Part shown: positions 1 to 11,271 of the stretch, piece by piece
How positions within the stretch are numbered: position 1 is the first letter of the stretch
Layout of the letters: every line of letters starts with the position of its first letter
Assembly: GCA_907164885.2 (NCBI GenBank)
Contig: OU015490.1
Location: 216,230,634-216,294,633 of the forward strand
Reading direction: 5' to 3'
Length of the DNA: 64,000 bases
From: Dolomedes plantarius
Lineage: Eukaryota > Arthropoda > Arachnida > Araneae > Dolomedidae
Translations under genes and position numbers: made by a program
The notes under the pieces: model-generated
The model's database searches: none
What the model was told of the DNA's origin: nothing
What the model saw: the letters and a program-made list of their open reading frames with translations, nothing else

Positions 1-1133
1 AAAGAATGTGATCTTGAATACAGCTACACGAAATTTCGGCCTAATCCGATAAGAAGAAGACAACAAAAACATTGAATGAAAATGGATTGGGTATGTCATA
101 CCCTGTGCGAGTTCTCGCGGGTTAATGCTACAATAGATTGTTCCGTACTATAAATTTCAATTCATTTTGAAAAAATAAAAATTATTAAATAACATTTCTT
201 TCAAGTGATATGATAATGAATATAAAGACACAAAATGTAGAAAAATTCCTATTGGCTTTGCTGTGGGAATATCTGTTTCGATCTGATTTTTCTGTTAAAC
301 ACGAGTCTTAATCACGAGTGTCAATTTTGGCAATGAGTTACTGCTTCCTCTTCTGAATATTATCTTATTCTCTTTCCAGCTATATTATATAATATTATAT
401 ACTCTTATTACTAATATCATTTGTTGAGGTTGGAAACAGTAATGCTTAAATACATTAGTATAACATATGATGCAGAGTGTAAGTAGTCTGTCTGTTTTAA
501 ATTGGAATTATAAGGACAAATATTTAAAGTCAATTCGACCATTATATATATAAAAATATCAATACTGTCCGTATAATATATACATAAAAAAGTTTCTTTT
601 CTTTATATTTACAGTGGCTATGATTTTAAATCTATTTTTCTGGAGAGGCAAAATTTGAAACAGGATGCGACCCTAATCTTCATCTCATACTTCTGATTTA
701 CTTTCATTTTAATACCTTAACGTTTTCTCTTCTACCAATTTTCTAATGACGTCTAACAAAAGACATGAACAATTAAAACGTTCGTATCAGCAAAACTTAA
801 AAGGTCTGAAATTAGAGAGCAAAGTAATTGGTCAGAAACAGAGAGCTGCGCATTGTTCAAGGTAGAATGAACTCGAAGATAATTAATATAGCAGCTATTT
901 CAATAGACTTGGTTACAATGAAATACTCGGAAGCTCCGTATAGCCGTATTACATTTGAAAGGGGTTTAAAACAGTCGAATTAAAGTGAACCATTCCTGAT
1001 TTCAGAATATGTAAACTAGACTTCGTGGCGGCCAGATAAGTTTTCTGATGATCGAAATTTTCTGCATTTTCTTTTATTTACTTCCTTTTTTTATTTACTT
1101 TATGAGATGACAATGACTTTTTGACAAACAATG
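1..1133. other. Unassigned AT-rich DNA
   Basis: No coding region, RNA gene or repeat boundary could be supported here. The DNA is AT-rich with short TA runs (about 540-550 and 570-580) and no long open frame of non-repetitive composition. Confidence 0.5.
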
Positions 1134-2161
1134 TACCATATTTTTCAGACTATAAGACCCTTTTTACATGAAAAAATTGCCTTCAAATTAAGGTGGCCTG
1201 GAGATAAGATTAAAATAAATGAATATTTTATTATATATATATATATACACAGTGGTCGATTTTTAGAATGAAAAGTGATGGAAGTGAAATCTTCCGGGAG
1301 TGGGGGTATTCCAAATTTTTGGTCTGAAAAAAACATTTTGCTATACAAAAAAGGTGAATATTTTATTTAATTCCACATTTTATTTTGCAAAACAAGTACA
1401 AAAATGTGTTGTTGTAAAATAATAAAAGCAGTAAAAGAGAACAGCTTCATGATTCTTTAAGTTGTCTGTCCATCCTAAAAAAATTGTCCTAAACTTCAAC
1501 ATGTTTTCATCATACTTCTTGTCTCTTGACCTCTCTAATATTTTAAGAAGCCATTGTTTCATGTTCAGTGCTAGAGGACAGTTGTGAACTTAGGCGTTTT
1601 ATTTGGCAATCATCGTCATTAATCACTTTACTATCACTGGTATCGTCACAACTAATGTGTGCTTCAGTCGTTCACTGCCACCCGAAAGTGAGAAAAATTT
1701 GGTTAGCATTTTGCTCATTTCCCTTCACAATCGATGACACTCACACATACTTGACACTGCTCAAACGCAACTAACCTGAACAACACAACAGTGGAAGGAA
1801 ACAGAAAGTCAGGGACGGGGAGGTACCGGTAGTAGGAGAATTCAGGATAAGTCAGAGAACCGCCCCGGTCAAGGTCAAGCCACACTACCACTCGCTACAA
1901 TGAACAGTGAAGTAGTCGCAGTGCGTAGTACTCAATAGTAACGCACAACAAACTACCCTAGCCTCACATCATAATCGACCGTTACGACCTGCGAATGGTT
2001 CTTCTACGTGATGTGTCACAAGTAATAGACCAGGCCACAACAGAGTAATATGTGATTAAATAAATATTTTTAACTCGTAATTTTTCCCTAAAGAAAGGTA
2101 CCGGAAAATGGTTCCGGCGCGTTCCGCCTCAAATCGAGCCGTATATATATATATATATATA

Positions 2162-3068
2162 CACGAGGGCTGTCAGTAAAGTATCCGAACTGAATGTATA
2201 AGACATAATACAGACACCGCTCTGCATGCGCACGCTAATAACATGTTTAAACATATGTAAATTTGTTATGTTGGTAATTATCCAAGCACTGCGAATCGCG
2301 GTTATCTGGTAGCAATAACGAAAAGTGAACGCAGTGGAAGTCTCGTGTCGGGTTGGATCATGACGGAATCTACTGAGCAACGTGTTTGCATCAAATTTTG
2401 TAGTAAAATCGGAAATGGTTTAGACGTTTTAAAGATGGAAGGGAATCTGTGGAAAGTGATGCACGATCATCGCGTCTATCAACATCGAGAAATTATGTCA
2501 AAGTGGAACAGGTTCGTACTGTGCTGCGATCAGATCGACGAATGACAGTTCGAGAGCTTGCGGGAGGTGGACAGACCATCGAGAGATGGACAAACCATTA
2601 ATAAAGAGTTCTACCGTGATGTGCTCAGGCGACTTCGTTATTCCGTGAGGAGGAAACGACGAGCCAAGTGGAAATCTGGGAAATGGATGCTTCACCATGA
2701 TAATTCCCCTGCTCACTCCTCACATGTGTTTCAAAATTTTTTAACCAAACATGGCACCGTTCAAGTCCCGCAATCTCCCTACTCACCAGACCTCGCTCCG
2801 TGCGGCTTTTTCGCATTTCCAAAGCTAAAGAAAACGCTTAAAGAATGACGGTTTGAGGATGTGACGACCATCAAACGAAAAGCGATCGAACAGCTGTTGA
2901 CCATTCCAAAGAACGACTTCCAATCCTGCTTCTAAAAGTGGCAACAACGTTGGGCTAAGTGTGTTGCGTCTCAAGGACAATACTTTGTAGGGGATTAAAC
3001 TGAAGTATGTATATCCATTATAATTTTTTAGTTATAAATTAAATTCGGATACTTTACGGACAGCCCCC

Positions 3069-3070
<2 letters not shown>
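2162..3070 (+). mobile_element. Mariner-type transposon, internally deleted
   Basis: The ends form inverted repeats of about 30 bp: the left begins CACGAGGGCTGTCAGTAAAG and the reverse complement of the right begins ACGGGGGCTGTCCGTAAAG, both continuing into TATCCGAA. The element lies between two (TA)n tracts, so the TA target duplication expected for mariner fits but cannot be placed exactly. Its 0.9 kb length, against about 1.3 kb for an intact mariner, reflects loss of the middle of the transposase gene. Because the TIRs are still readable it may once have been mobilised in trans; this is inference. Confidence 0.9.
2360..2998 (+). pseudogene. Broken mariner transposase
   Basis: The transposase would cut and paste the surrounding element in the nucleus. 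The probable start is the ATG at 2360 (MTESTEQR). A second frame from about 2414 gives the typical mariner N-terminal DNA-binding segment (KWFRRFKDGRESVESDAR, then VRTVLRSDRRMTVRELA). The next recognisable block, after a deletion near 2570-2590, is the C-terminal catalytic half, with HHDNSPAH (second Asp) and YSPDLAPC. The first catalytic Asp is in the deleted part. Counting 34 residues on from the second Asp, the third Asp of the DD34D triad is Gly (codon GGC at about 2803). In-frame stops follow at 2846 and about 2932. At least two frame changes, a deletion and two nonsense codons make it non-functional. Confidence 0.85.

Positions 3071-3116
<46 letters not shown>
3071..3116. repeat. (TA)n microsatellite
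   Basis: A pure TA dinucleotide run directly abuts the right end of the mariner element. Confidence 0.95.
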
Positions 3117-3121
<5 letters not shown>

Positions 3122-3765
3122 GAAACCAAGAAAGAGAGATCGGAGGACAGGAAGAAGGTCCAATTTGAAGTCATCGTACTTCGGATCCGGGATGGCGAAT
3201 TGAAAACTGACCGGGGTAAAGTCGGGAAAGTTCCGATGTTTTGTCCGTAGGTTTGTAGTCATGTAACCGGGGCAGGTCTAAGTAACAACCAACTCAGTTA
3301 AATCCAGAGACGAGGAGTCCATCACATTTATAGTTTTTATTAAAAGACACTTTCTTGTTTGACAGTTTCCGTTAACATAAAGATTTGGACGGACATCGCG
3401 GCTAGTGGGGAACGGGACCCCACCAGCGCACCGCTGCACGAATACGGACTGCTAAAAATTACATCTTGATGGCCTGGGAGCAAAAACACAAGTGCGTAGA
3501 GTGACCCGGGGAAACTGATTCCTGCGAATAATGCACAGGCGCGTTGAACTTTAATTGGTCAGAATTAGCACCTGACTTTAACGCGTCATATGGGGTGATC
3601 ATTTTCGAATGTTCTACGAGATTCCTCTTATATAAGATGTAGGTGCGTGCCTTGCTTAAGGGGAAACTAATAGATTAATTTGATTATTCCTAGGTCAAAT
3701 TTAAATGAGGGAAAATGCTTTGTTGCGATGGGTCAAGTTAACGAAGGGAAAACATTATTGTTATG
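3117..3765 (-). mobile_element. LTR-like fragment (candidate)
   Basis: This stretch is richer in GC than its surroundings. Read on the minus strand it has a TATA-like TATATAAG (about 3636-3628), and about 295 bp further on an AATAAA polyadenylation signal (about 3341-3336). That spacing is typical of the R region of a long terminal repeat. Further downstream on the same strand an open frame starts at 3262, but it runs into the (TA)n tract and has no recognisable gag motif. No second LTR, primer-binding site or pol is visible. It could instead be a promoter-bearing fragment of another element. Confidence 0.3.
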
Positions 3766-3910
3766 TATATATATATATATATATAATCTTAATTAAGTAA
3801 GAAATTGAAAATATCTTAATGTACCTAATAAAAATCAAAATATTTTCTAAAAATCCTTCCATAAATGTGTCTCATTGTCCGGTGTGTCTTATGATCCCAA
3901 AAATACGGTA

Positions 3911-5285
3911 GTTCTTTCCTCATTTATACTGCAAAAAAAGAAATAATACATTAAACACATTATTGAGATTTCGGAGCTCAAAAGTATGATATTTAGATCA
4001 TATTTTTTTAGCGTTTAGTATATTTTTAACTAATTAAAGACAAGACATTGCATTAAATTAGTGGATTTTCATCAGTGAAATATCTCAGTATAAGACATAC
4101 GAATATTTTATTTTCTTATTCCTAACTTCTTTTTAATTCAAAAAGTAAAAACGAAAAATAACGTTTGAACCAATTCTTGAGAGAATATATGATAATTATT
4201 ACAGTATTTTGAATACATAATTTTCATTGTTTAACTACGTGTTATAAAATTTCAACCTATCAAGGGATATGAGAAATATCTAAAAAGACAAACTATTTCT
4301 TTACAATGATTAAATCTTCTGTCCACATTAAATTGGCTTTTTCCCTGTATTCAGCGAAGTAACAAACCGGTAAAGGTGTTTGAGTCATACTTGGATATCG
4401 GTCGCTTTCTGAAAAAATGTCGTTTTTACAACAAGTATAGAAATGACAACAAGTATATGGAAGAATCAGAAAAAAAAATCATTCGTAACATGAATGCTAA
4501 TTTCATTCTTTCAGAAAGGTATTAGAATATTTAACTATGAGTAAATCGATAAAATTAACTGAATCCGTTCTAAAAGAAGTAAAAAGGTCACTTCTTTTTT
4601 CTTCAAGTCCATTTTTATCGTATACGTGACATCTTTTTAACGAGACTCCCTCGTTTAACGATCTTGTTTACTCGGTTGATATACAACTGATTTACATTAT
4701 AGTTTATAAATCATTCGATTATTCGAATAAGTTTATTTATCTTCTTTGCATTATTTTAAAACTTTAGGAAGTTCATCCACAACAAATCATCCCCAAGAAA
4801 GAGCAGACAACTGTGTTAGATAATGCGGCTAAAGCATCGATTATAAGCATTATAAATACAGATGAGGAGTTGCAGAGTCTTCCATGCATCCGATGGTAAG
4901 CCGTAATGTGTTGATCGAACTAATCTCCAGACTGATATGGAAGCAAGAAATGCTCAAACATTTATCAAAATCAATGAAAATTTGAATTTCGAGTCCAATT
5001 AGAAATTTTTGAGGTTCCTATATACCTGAAACTTTCTCTGATCATGTATGAATAGAATAAATAGTCTAAAACTGACGCCTGATCATCTGGGAAAGTACTG
5101 CTAATGGGTTTTCAGGTCAATTTTTCCCTATGTGTTGAACCCATAGTACTCTGGGGAAATCATACCACCAATTCTGATTTTTCAAGCTCAGAAAATTTTA
5201 ATTATTAATTAATGTGTATATTTAGCCTCGAACCTAAGGTAAAACGGAGACTTTGTATTAGTTTTTAAAATTTTATTTTTATATA
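3911..5285. other. Unassigned AT-rich DNA
   Basis: I see no gene, RNA or repeat structure here beyond simple AT-rich sequence. Confidence 0.5.
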
Positions 5286-5496
5286 CAGTGAAACTTCTAG
5301 ATAAAATTATACGAAACTTTTAGGTTCTAATTTCGAGGTTTTGAAAAATAATGGCCGTTTTGAGGAATTCATCATGGAAAGTCGGTTTTTTCCATAATAT
5401 TGGCTCTATGGAGTCTTTTTTTCGGTTCTGAACAAAATATGGCAGTTTAGAGGGTTGGCAGTCCAATACGGGTTGCCGTCTAGAAAAGTTTCACTG
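5286..5496. mobile_element. Pogo/Tigger-like MITE
   Basis: A 211-bp element with inverted ends: left CAGTGAAACTTCTAGA, right (reverse complement) CAGTGAAACTTTTCTAGA. It is flanked by TA on both sides (5284-5285 and 5497-5498), as expected for the Tc1/mariner/pogo superfamily. The CAGTGAAAC terminus resembles pogo/Tigger elements from general knowledge. It has no coding capacity, so it would depend on a transposase from elsewhere. Confidence 0.65.
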
Positions 5497-5579
5497 TAAC
5501 TGTATTTTATAAAATGAATATCATTATGGAAGATATATCCCTACTATTTACGTAAATAATGAATGTTCTTTAAATTCAA

Positions 5580-6115
5580 ACTAAACTCTGAAATTCCTAT
5601 TTAAATATGCGTTAGAGGAATTTTCACTCAGAAAATAATTAGGATATAATTTATTTAACTAATAAAGTCTAAATATCACAAACATCTCCTGTGTACTGAA
5701 AATTTTAAAACTTGTATTTAACAAAACTCGTAATAAACATGATATGCGAGTTAACATACAAGACCTATTTCAGTATGCAGTAATCCTGCGTTTGTTGTAA
5801 ATTAAGAATTTTGGATATCACATTTTAGGCATCAATTTTGACTAACGATACTTTAATTGCCATGCTTTGGATTCTCAAATTTTAACAGATACAATGTAAT
5901 TAATTTTCCATTAATCTTGTTGAACCCACTTCCTTGAAGCCGATATTCATGTCGTACAGTAAGTAATTCGTCTACAGGTTTATTCTAATTCCACTTAACT
6001 GCTAAATAATCTTATGAGTGGAACTGATTCGATTGTTAAGAAGGACATTAGGAAACGGAATGTATAAGGTGTTGCATACTAAAGTAAAAATAAGTAATGT
6101 AACTTGAGTTTTTTA
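5580..6115. repeat. Dispersed repeat, copy 1 (pair with 24450-24985)
   Basis: About 530 bp aligns in the same orientation with 24450-24985. The best-matching block is 5790-5860 against 24672-24735, where about 60 bp are nearly identical (for example TGTAAATTAAGAATT and AGGCATCAATTTTGACTAAC). Similarity continues through TTCCTTGAAGCC and AACTGCTAAATAATCT. No terminal repeats, coding region or target duplication could be found, so the element class is unknown. Confidence 0.75.
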
Positions 6116-7105
6116 AACTTAAATATTCAGAATAAAGTTAATTAACATCTGAGATAGTTGAGAAAGCTTTAAGCATATGATAATATAAACACTTACTTAC
6201 ACTTACATACACACACAAAAAATGCACCGAAAAGGGGTAATTCAAATTGGACAAAAATTGATATGCATTGTGACGTCACACCTTTACGAGGTTGCGTAAC
6301 GGACCACTTGCATATTTTTTGGGAAAATCATTTTCCAGTTCCCACCGTTTTTGAAAACGTAGGGGATTAAAAATCGATACCAATAAATTCCGCCAGAGTT
6401 TTGGCCTGAAAGTTAATCCCATGCATATCGGGTTCTCAAACAAGCGTCTCACACCATCGTCGTAAAGCTGTCGTTCTTAGCGATAGCTCTATGCGACTTT
6501 GTCACTGGAATGTAATAAAGTTTCTGCGTTAAGAAGAGCTGTCAGCCGATAATCTGCCAATCCCCCGGTTTTGGGAAAACATTTTCTAAGAAGACGGCCA
6601 CCACCGAAGTTTTCAAGCCGAGAGTTGGAGAGATTTGGTGTTTTTGGAGATTGTTATGTAACATAGATTTGAGCAGACGTGTTTTATGGTAGCTCCTTTT
6701 GAGACCATGGTTCTGAGAGCGTACGCTTTGTATCTGCACTTAAATTAATTGAATATGTCGTAGCTGTCTAATGTTTAATTTTTTTTAAATAAATCTTCTT
6801 AAGTTTTTGTTTTAAAATTGGCCTTACCATTATAATTAGGACTCTGTCTTTCTTGGTCATGAATTCAGAAACAGTAATTTTAAGAAAGCCTCAGAGATTA
6901 GCCTTAACCACCTATCGTGATGCCACAGCATGCAGGTTTCAACGGGAAATGCAAAATTTTAAAGTTTGGCGGCAAATGAATGAACATGTGACGCTGCAGC
7001 GCATCTTAACTGCGAAAATGCTAGGATATTAAAGAGGAGAAATTTCGATTCCAGGTCATAAATTATTTGCAAATGTCATTCCATGTTCTCAGGTAGACAG
7101 TAACT
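6116..7105. other. Unassigned DNA, partly GC-richer
   Basis: No gene could be supported. The segment 6240-6730 is less AT-rich and includes the palindrome GTGACGTCAC (about 6270-6280) and an AATAAA near 6513. It may be an old repeat or LTR remnant; nothing decisive is visible. Confidence 0.35.
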
Positions 7106-7444
7106 ATGCCTGCCATACACATGCGCGAACAATATGCGCAGATGTCAGCATTTGAGAGAGGACTTGTAGTTGGGCTCGAAGAAGCCAGTTGGTCTACTGG
7201 GCGAATCTCTCGACATTTGGATAGGAGCGATGGCACTATTAGTCGAAGTTGGCAGGAATGGTGGAACCATGGCCGAACACAGCTTCAAGAAGGAAGCTGT
7301 CGGCCTAGAGAAATGACAGAACGTGAGGACCGAGCAATCGTCAGAGCGACACTCGCAGCCCCAGATTCATCATTATCACCGATCGCACCTTTCAACTGGT
7401 CAACTTTCAAGGGGATCGAGTGCGTAGAACATGCATGTAAATGA
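7106..7444 (+). pseudogene. Tc1-like transposase, N-terminal fragment
   Basis: The reading frame starts at 7106. After about 14 residues it matches the N-terminal helix-turn-helix region of Tc1-type transposases: AFERGLVVGLEEASWSTGRI (aa 15-34), then HLDRSDGTISRSWQEW and a Gly/Arg-rich linker ending near GSCRPREMTEREDRAIVRA. The pattern parallels that of the Tc1 element at 21864 (QFERGRVVGMMEAGWS...LGRSDCVVRRCW). The DDE catalytic domain is absent: after about residue 95 the frame runs into unrelated sequence and stops. No flanking inverted repeats were found, so this is a truncated relic. Confidence 0.7.
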
Positions 7445-8417
7445 TTACTTTGGAATACTTGTAATAGTATAAATCCAATATGGACCTCAAGTAAAATAAT
7501 GGAAACTTGGAGTAAATGAAATGGAGTAAATGAAATTGCCCTTAAACTTGAATTATACCGTAACAAACTGTCGATCACACTTTTTTTTTCTGATTCATTT
7601 GAGGTGAGTCAGGGATAGCACGTTACACCTACAAAACTACTAAGATCTTCAACTTGCCGTGATGCGATCTTTGGGAATGTACAGATAAAAGAAACTGTCT
7701 TTCATATGGTAGGCAGCAAAGTGCGTTAGTGCTAAGCATAATATCATAAAATGGTTTTAAAGAATAACATGCTTATTTCCCTTGTAGCAGTGAGATGTAG
7801 CATGTCTGAATCTTTAGCGATAATCATCCATTTTAGTTGAAGCTGTTTCTGGTAAGAAAACACCTTTGATATTGTTTCTAAATTGTATTATCAGTTGTTT
7901 CTTCTGAATTTTAATTTTTAAACGTTTAGCTCTGGTCTGCACTTACCTAGCCAATGTTCCGTGTTAAGGTAAGGGAAAAAATTGTAGAAACATCACTCTT
8001 ATTTTAAACTATTCTTGTTTATGTTCTTTGTTTGTTCACTTATTACTTCAATTTACGATCGGTAATACACAGGTCTTAATTACCATGTACAAATGGACGA
8101 AAAATAACACGGAGGTCCTTAAACCAAAATAACTAAGAAAAATATAATAGAGTTGTGATAGCTCCTTAGAATCTGATGACTATTTTTTCAGTATCAGAAA
8201 TTTAGACTCTGAAATTGAAAACTGGGGTTCGTTCATTGAAACTGTGGCTGGCAATTATGGCAAAGACGTATTTCAATTTAAAACAGATTACAACCTAGCT
8301 CTCATTGGCTGTGCCGAAGTTGTTATTGGTTTTTTTAAGGAAAAATAGTGTGAACAATTCATTGGGGAAGTCATGTTTTGAAAGTGAGGACATAATCATG
8401 TAATACATGCAGAAATG
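7445..8417. other. Unassigned AT-rich DNA
   Basis: No gene or repeat boundary could be supported. Confidence 0.5.
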
Positions 8418-8427
8418 TTTAATTACT

Positions 8428-8634
8428 GCAGCCCACTTCGTATAGTGGTTAGCGTTCTGAGTTGCCAGGCAGTGAGCATGGATTCAAATCCCGAATAAGG
8501 GATGGTCATTTCCGTGTCGCAATACTGGAGTACCTAAATGGTTTTCCCACAATGAAGTAACTAGCAAAACTTTGCAGGACTTCAAGGGCCAATGTCAGAC
8601 AAGTGCCTGCAGCATTGCAAAAGAAACAAAAATA
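8428..8634 (+). mobile_element. tRNA-derived SINE with target-site duplication
   Basis: The head carries an RNA polymerase III internal promoter: an A-box-like CGTATAGTGGTTAGCG (from about 8439) and, about 40 bp downstream, a B-box-like GGATTCAAATCCC (from 8480). This matches tRNA D-arm and T-arm sequence. A body with no further tRNA similarity follows, ending in an A-rich tail (about 8619-8632). The flanks carry a near-perfect direct repeat, TTTAATTACT at 8418-8427 and TTTAACTACT at 8635-8644 (9 of 10), as expected from LINE-mediated insertion. It is not a functional tRNA gene: no acceptor stem closes. Confidence 0.78.
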
Positions 8635-8644
8635 TTTAACTACT

Positions 8645-10440
8645 AATGCCTAAAAACAACTTTTAAGACCCCAAAGAAAGATTACAACTGTTCAGTTGAC
8701 AGGAGAGATAATATTTGTGTTCATCCTTCTGCAATAACAGTATGAATAGGAGAATACGTATTTCAATTGTTATTCTTAGGTTTCAAGTCGCAGTAACATT
8801 AAATGCAAATCTTGTACCTTTAGTTTCTAAGAGAAAAATTTCATTTTCCCTGACATCTAGACTGGCATATTAAATTGTTCTTCTCTTCGTCTATCATTAA
8901 AATAAAAATAAATCAACAAAAAAATTTCTCCACCGTTATGTATTGTCTGTTTTTCACGTCGCTTCTCTTTTTCGAACCCGAGACAGGGCAAAATACTAAA
9001 CTCCACGGATCATCCATCAAATCAAGAATTTCTTTGAGCAAAAGAAATGTGAAAAAAGTAGGTTATTTGCACATATCCCAACGTCGTTGAAGAGAAAAAC
9101 AGGCAATAAATAAAGGCCAGATACGAACTTACTCCGTGTTAGAAGGGCAAGGGCGTACCTGGATATCAAAGATTTATTGGGTTCTGAAAATGTTAAGTAG
9201 TTGAATTAAAAGGTTTAGAATGCATCTTTTGAATTAGAAGATTTCGTGTCTAATCTGAAACTACTTTCCCCTTTCTAGCTGCTAAAGCCAATTTTATACG
9301 GTCATTAAAACTCAAACTTTTAAGTACTTCCTGCGATCCGACTTATAATTATTTAGGAATCTTCTAAAATAGTAAAGTATGCACTAATTTGATTTTTCCT
9401 GATTTTAAAAACAGGTTTATAATTATATAAAATGGAATTTGGTATTATATGAATTCCCACTAAATATGGCATATTAAAGTCCAAAACCAGTATATATATA
9501 TATATATATGCGCGTGCATAATTTTTATAAGAATTGGAGCCAGATAAATCACCCTATCTGCTGTTTATAGATAAAAAATGTTATTAGTTTTTAAATGTTT
9601 CAACTGGAAATATTTTTTTTTCTGCTGACATAATATTTAATATTATCCACTCTCGTCTGTTTAAAATTAGAATCATTGGAAAGAAGACAGCAATTACTGC
9701 TAATCATGTTTCCTAACTAACATTTATAACAAAATTTACTGAAATATATGACAAGAATAACAAAGGAATACCTAACCATAATTGTAGTGGTAAACGTTAA
9801 GAGTGATAATATGAATAAGGAAGTATTATTTTGATTGAAAATCACTCTGAAACAGCTGCAATATTTCGTCAATTTATTGTGAATTGACGATGCAAAGTCA
9901 GAACCATACCAGCACCGAGAAGCACTTCGAAAAATTATAATCGATCTCATTGGATTTTGATATTTTTGATAGAATTTTTATAATTTTTTTTACCATTAAT
10001 CTTACATAAACTCGAAAAAAATTCTTCTTACAAAAATATATTTAGTAACTTTTCCACCCAAAAGGATTATACTTTGCTTACGAAATAAAATGTCTCTGTT
10101 TTCTGCTGTATAAAAAGCTAAGATAAAATAATACTAAATTTTGAGCATACCATTTCGAGTATAAATAAGTCTCATACTTTATTCTGAAATTATTTAAGCA
10201 GATCCTATATATGTTTTTAGCATTATTTTTTTTCAGCGCGAATACTGAAAATTTGAATATATAGACTTTTTTTTTTATTTGTGTGTATAGAAGAACAAAA
10301 AAAAATACAAGTCATTAAATTATTTGGTGTTTTTTCATACAAAGTTTTTTACACTAATATATTATGACGCAAGAAGTTTATTGTAACAAGGAAGCTTCTA
10401 GACCTCATTTTTCGAATCTAGTTTTAGATGCTTTTAGGAT
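8645..10440. other. Unassigned AT-rich DNA
   Basis: Short open frames here (for example 8875-9090 and 9717-9950 on the minus strand) have no recognisable domain and look like chance frames. A short (TA)n run lies at about 9491-9509. Confidence 0.45.
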
Positions 10441-10748
10441 GCATTGTTATCGGTGTCGATGTTATCACCTCCACATGATTAGGGCCGGAAATTGGAGTTC
10501 TTCAGGTTAAGAGGGGCATGAGAGACCTAAGACCTGTTCCCATTGCACCCGGAGCGTTGCATTACGTTACTACGTTGGACCCGACATTGTTGACATGACC
10601 TGTGATTGGTTTGCTGTGCCACGTGATGCATAAATTATGCTATGTGATTGCTTAAAATAATTAACGCCGACTCTACGTAACGCTCTGGATTAATCTTCCC
10701 CTTACGGGGTGGGGTAGCATGTATCAAGAATACGGGAAAAAGAATGAA
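10441..10748. other. GC-richer segment, possible MITE
   Basis: The segment contains CCGGAGCGTTGCATTACGTT (from about 10548) and, in inverted orientation at about 10661-10690, the related GAGCGTTACGTAGAG. These could be decayed terminal repeats of a roughly 170-bp Harbinger-like MITE, but the match is short and no clear target duplication was found. Confidence 0.25.

Positions 10749-11270
<522 letters not shown>

Positions 11271-11271
<1 letters not shown>

Larger units (their letters stand above)
1134..3910. mobile_element. Candidate large DNA transposon with degenerate terminal inverted repeats, carrying nested insertions
   Basis: The left end reads TACCATATTTTTCAGACTAT (from 1134). The reverse complement of the right end (3910 leftwards) reads TACCGTATTTTTGGGATCAT followed by AAGACACACC. 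The two ends match at most of the first 25 positions in inverted orientation. From memory, a terminus close to TACCGTATTTTTCGGACTAT is widespread in animal DNA-transposon repeats; I cannot name the family securely. The interior holds the mariner at 2162-3070 and an LTR-like segment, so much of the length is later insertion. No transposase belonging to this element is recognisable. The pairing of the two ends, 2.8 kb apart, is inference: they could belong to two separate fragments. Confidence 0.35.

Noticed and set aside
6265..6285. GTGACGTCAC palindrome as a regulatory (CRE-like) site
   Set aside because: No gene or promoter is identifiable nearby, and a single 10-bp palindrome is expected by chance.
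8428..8510. A functional tRNA gene
   Set aside because: A- and B-boxes are present but no cloverleaf acceptor stem closes, and the sequence continues into a body, A-rich tail and target duplication typical of a SINE.
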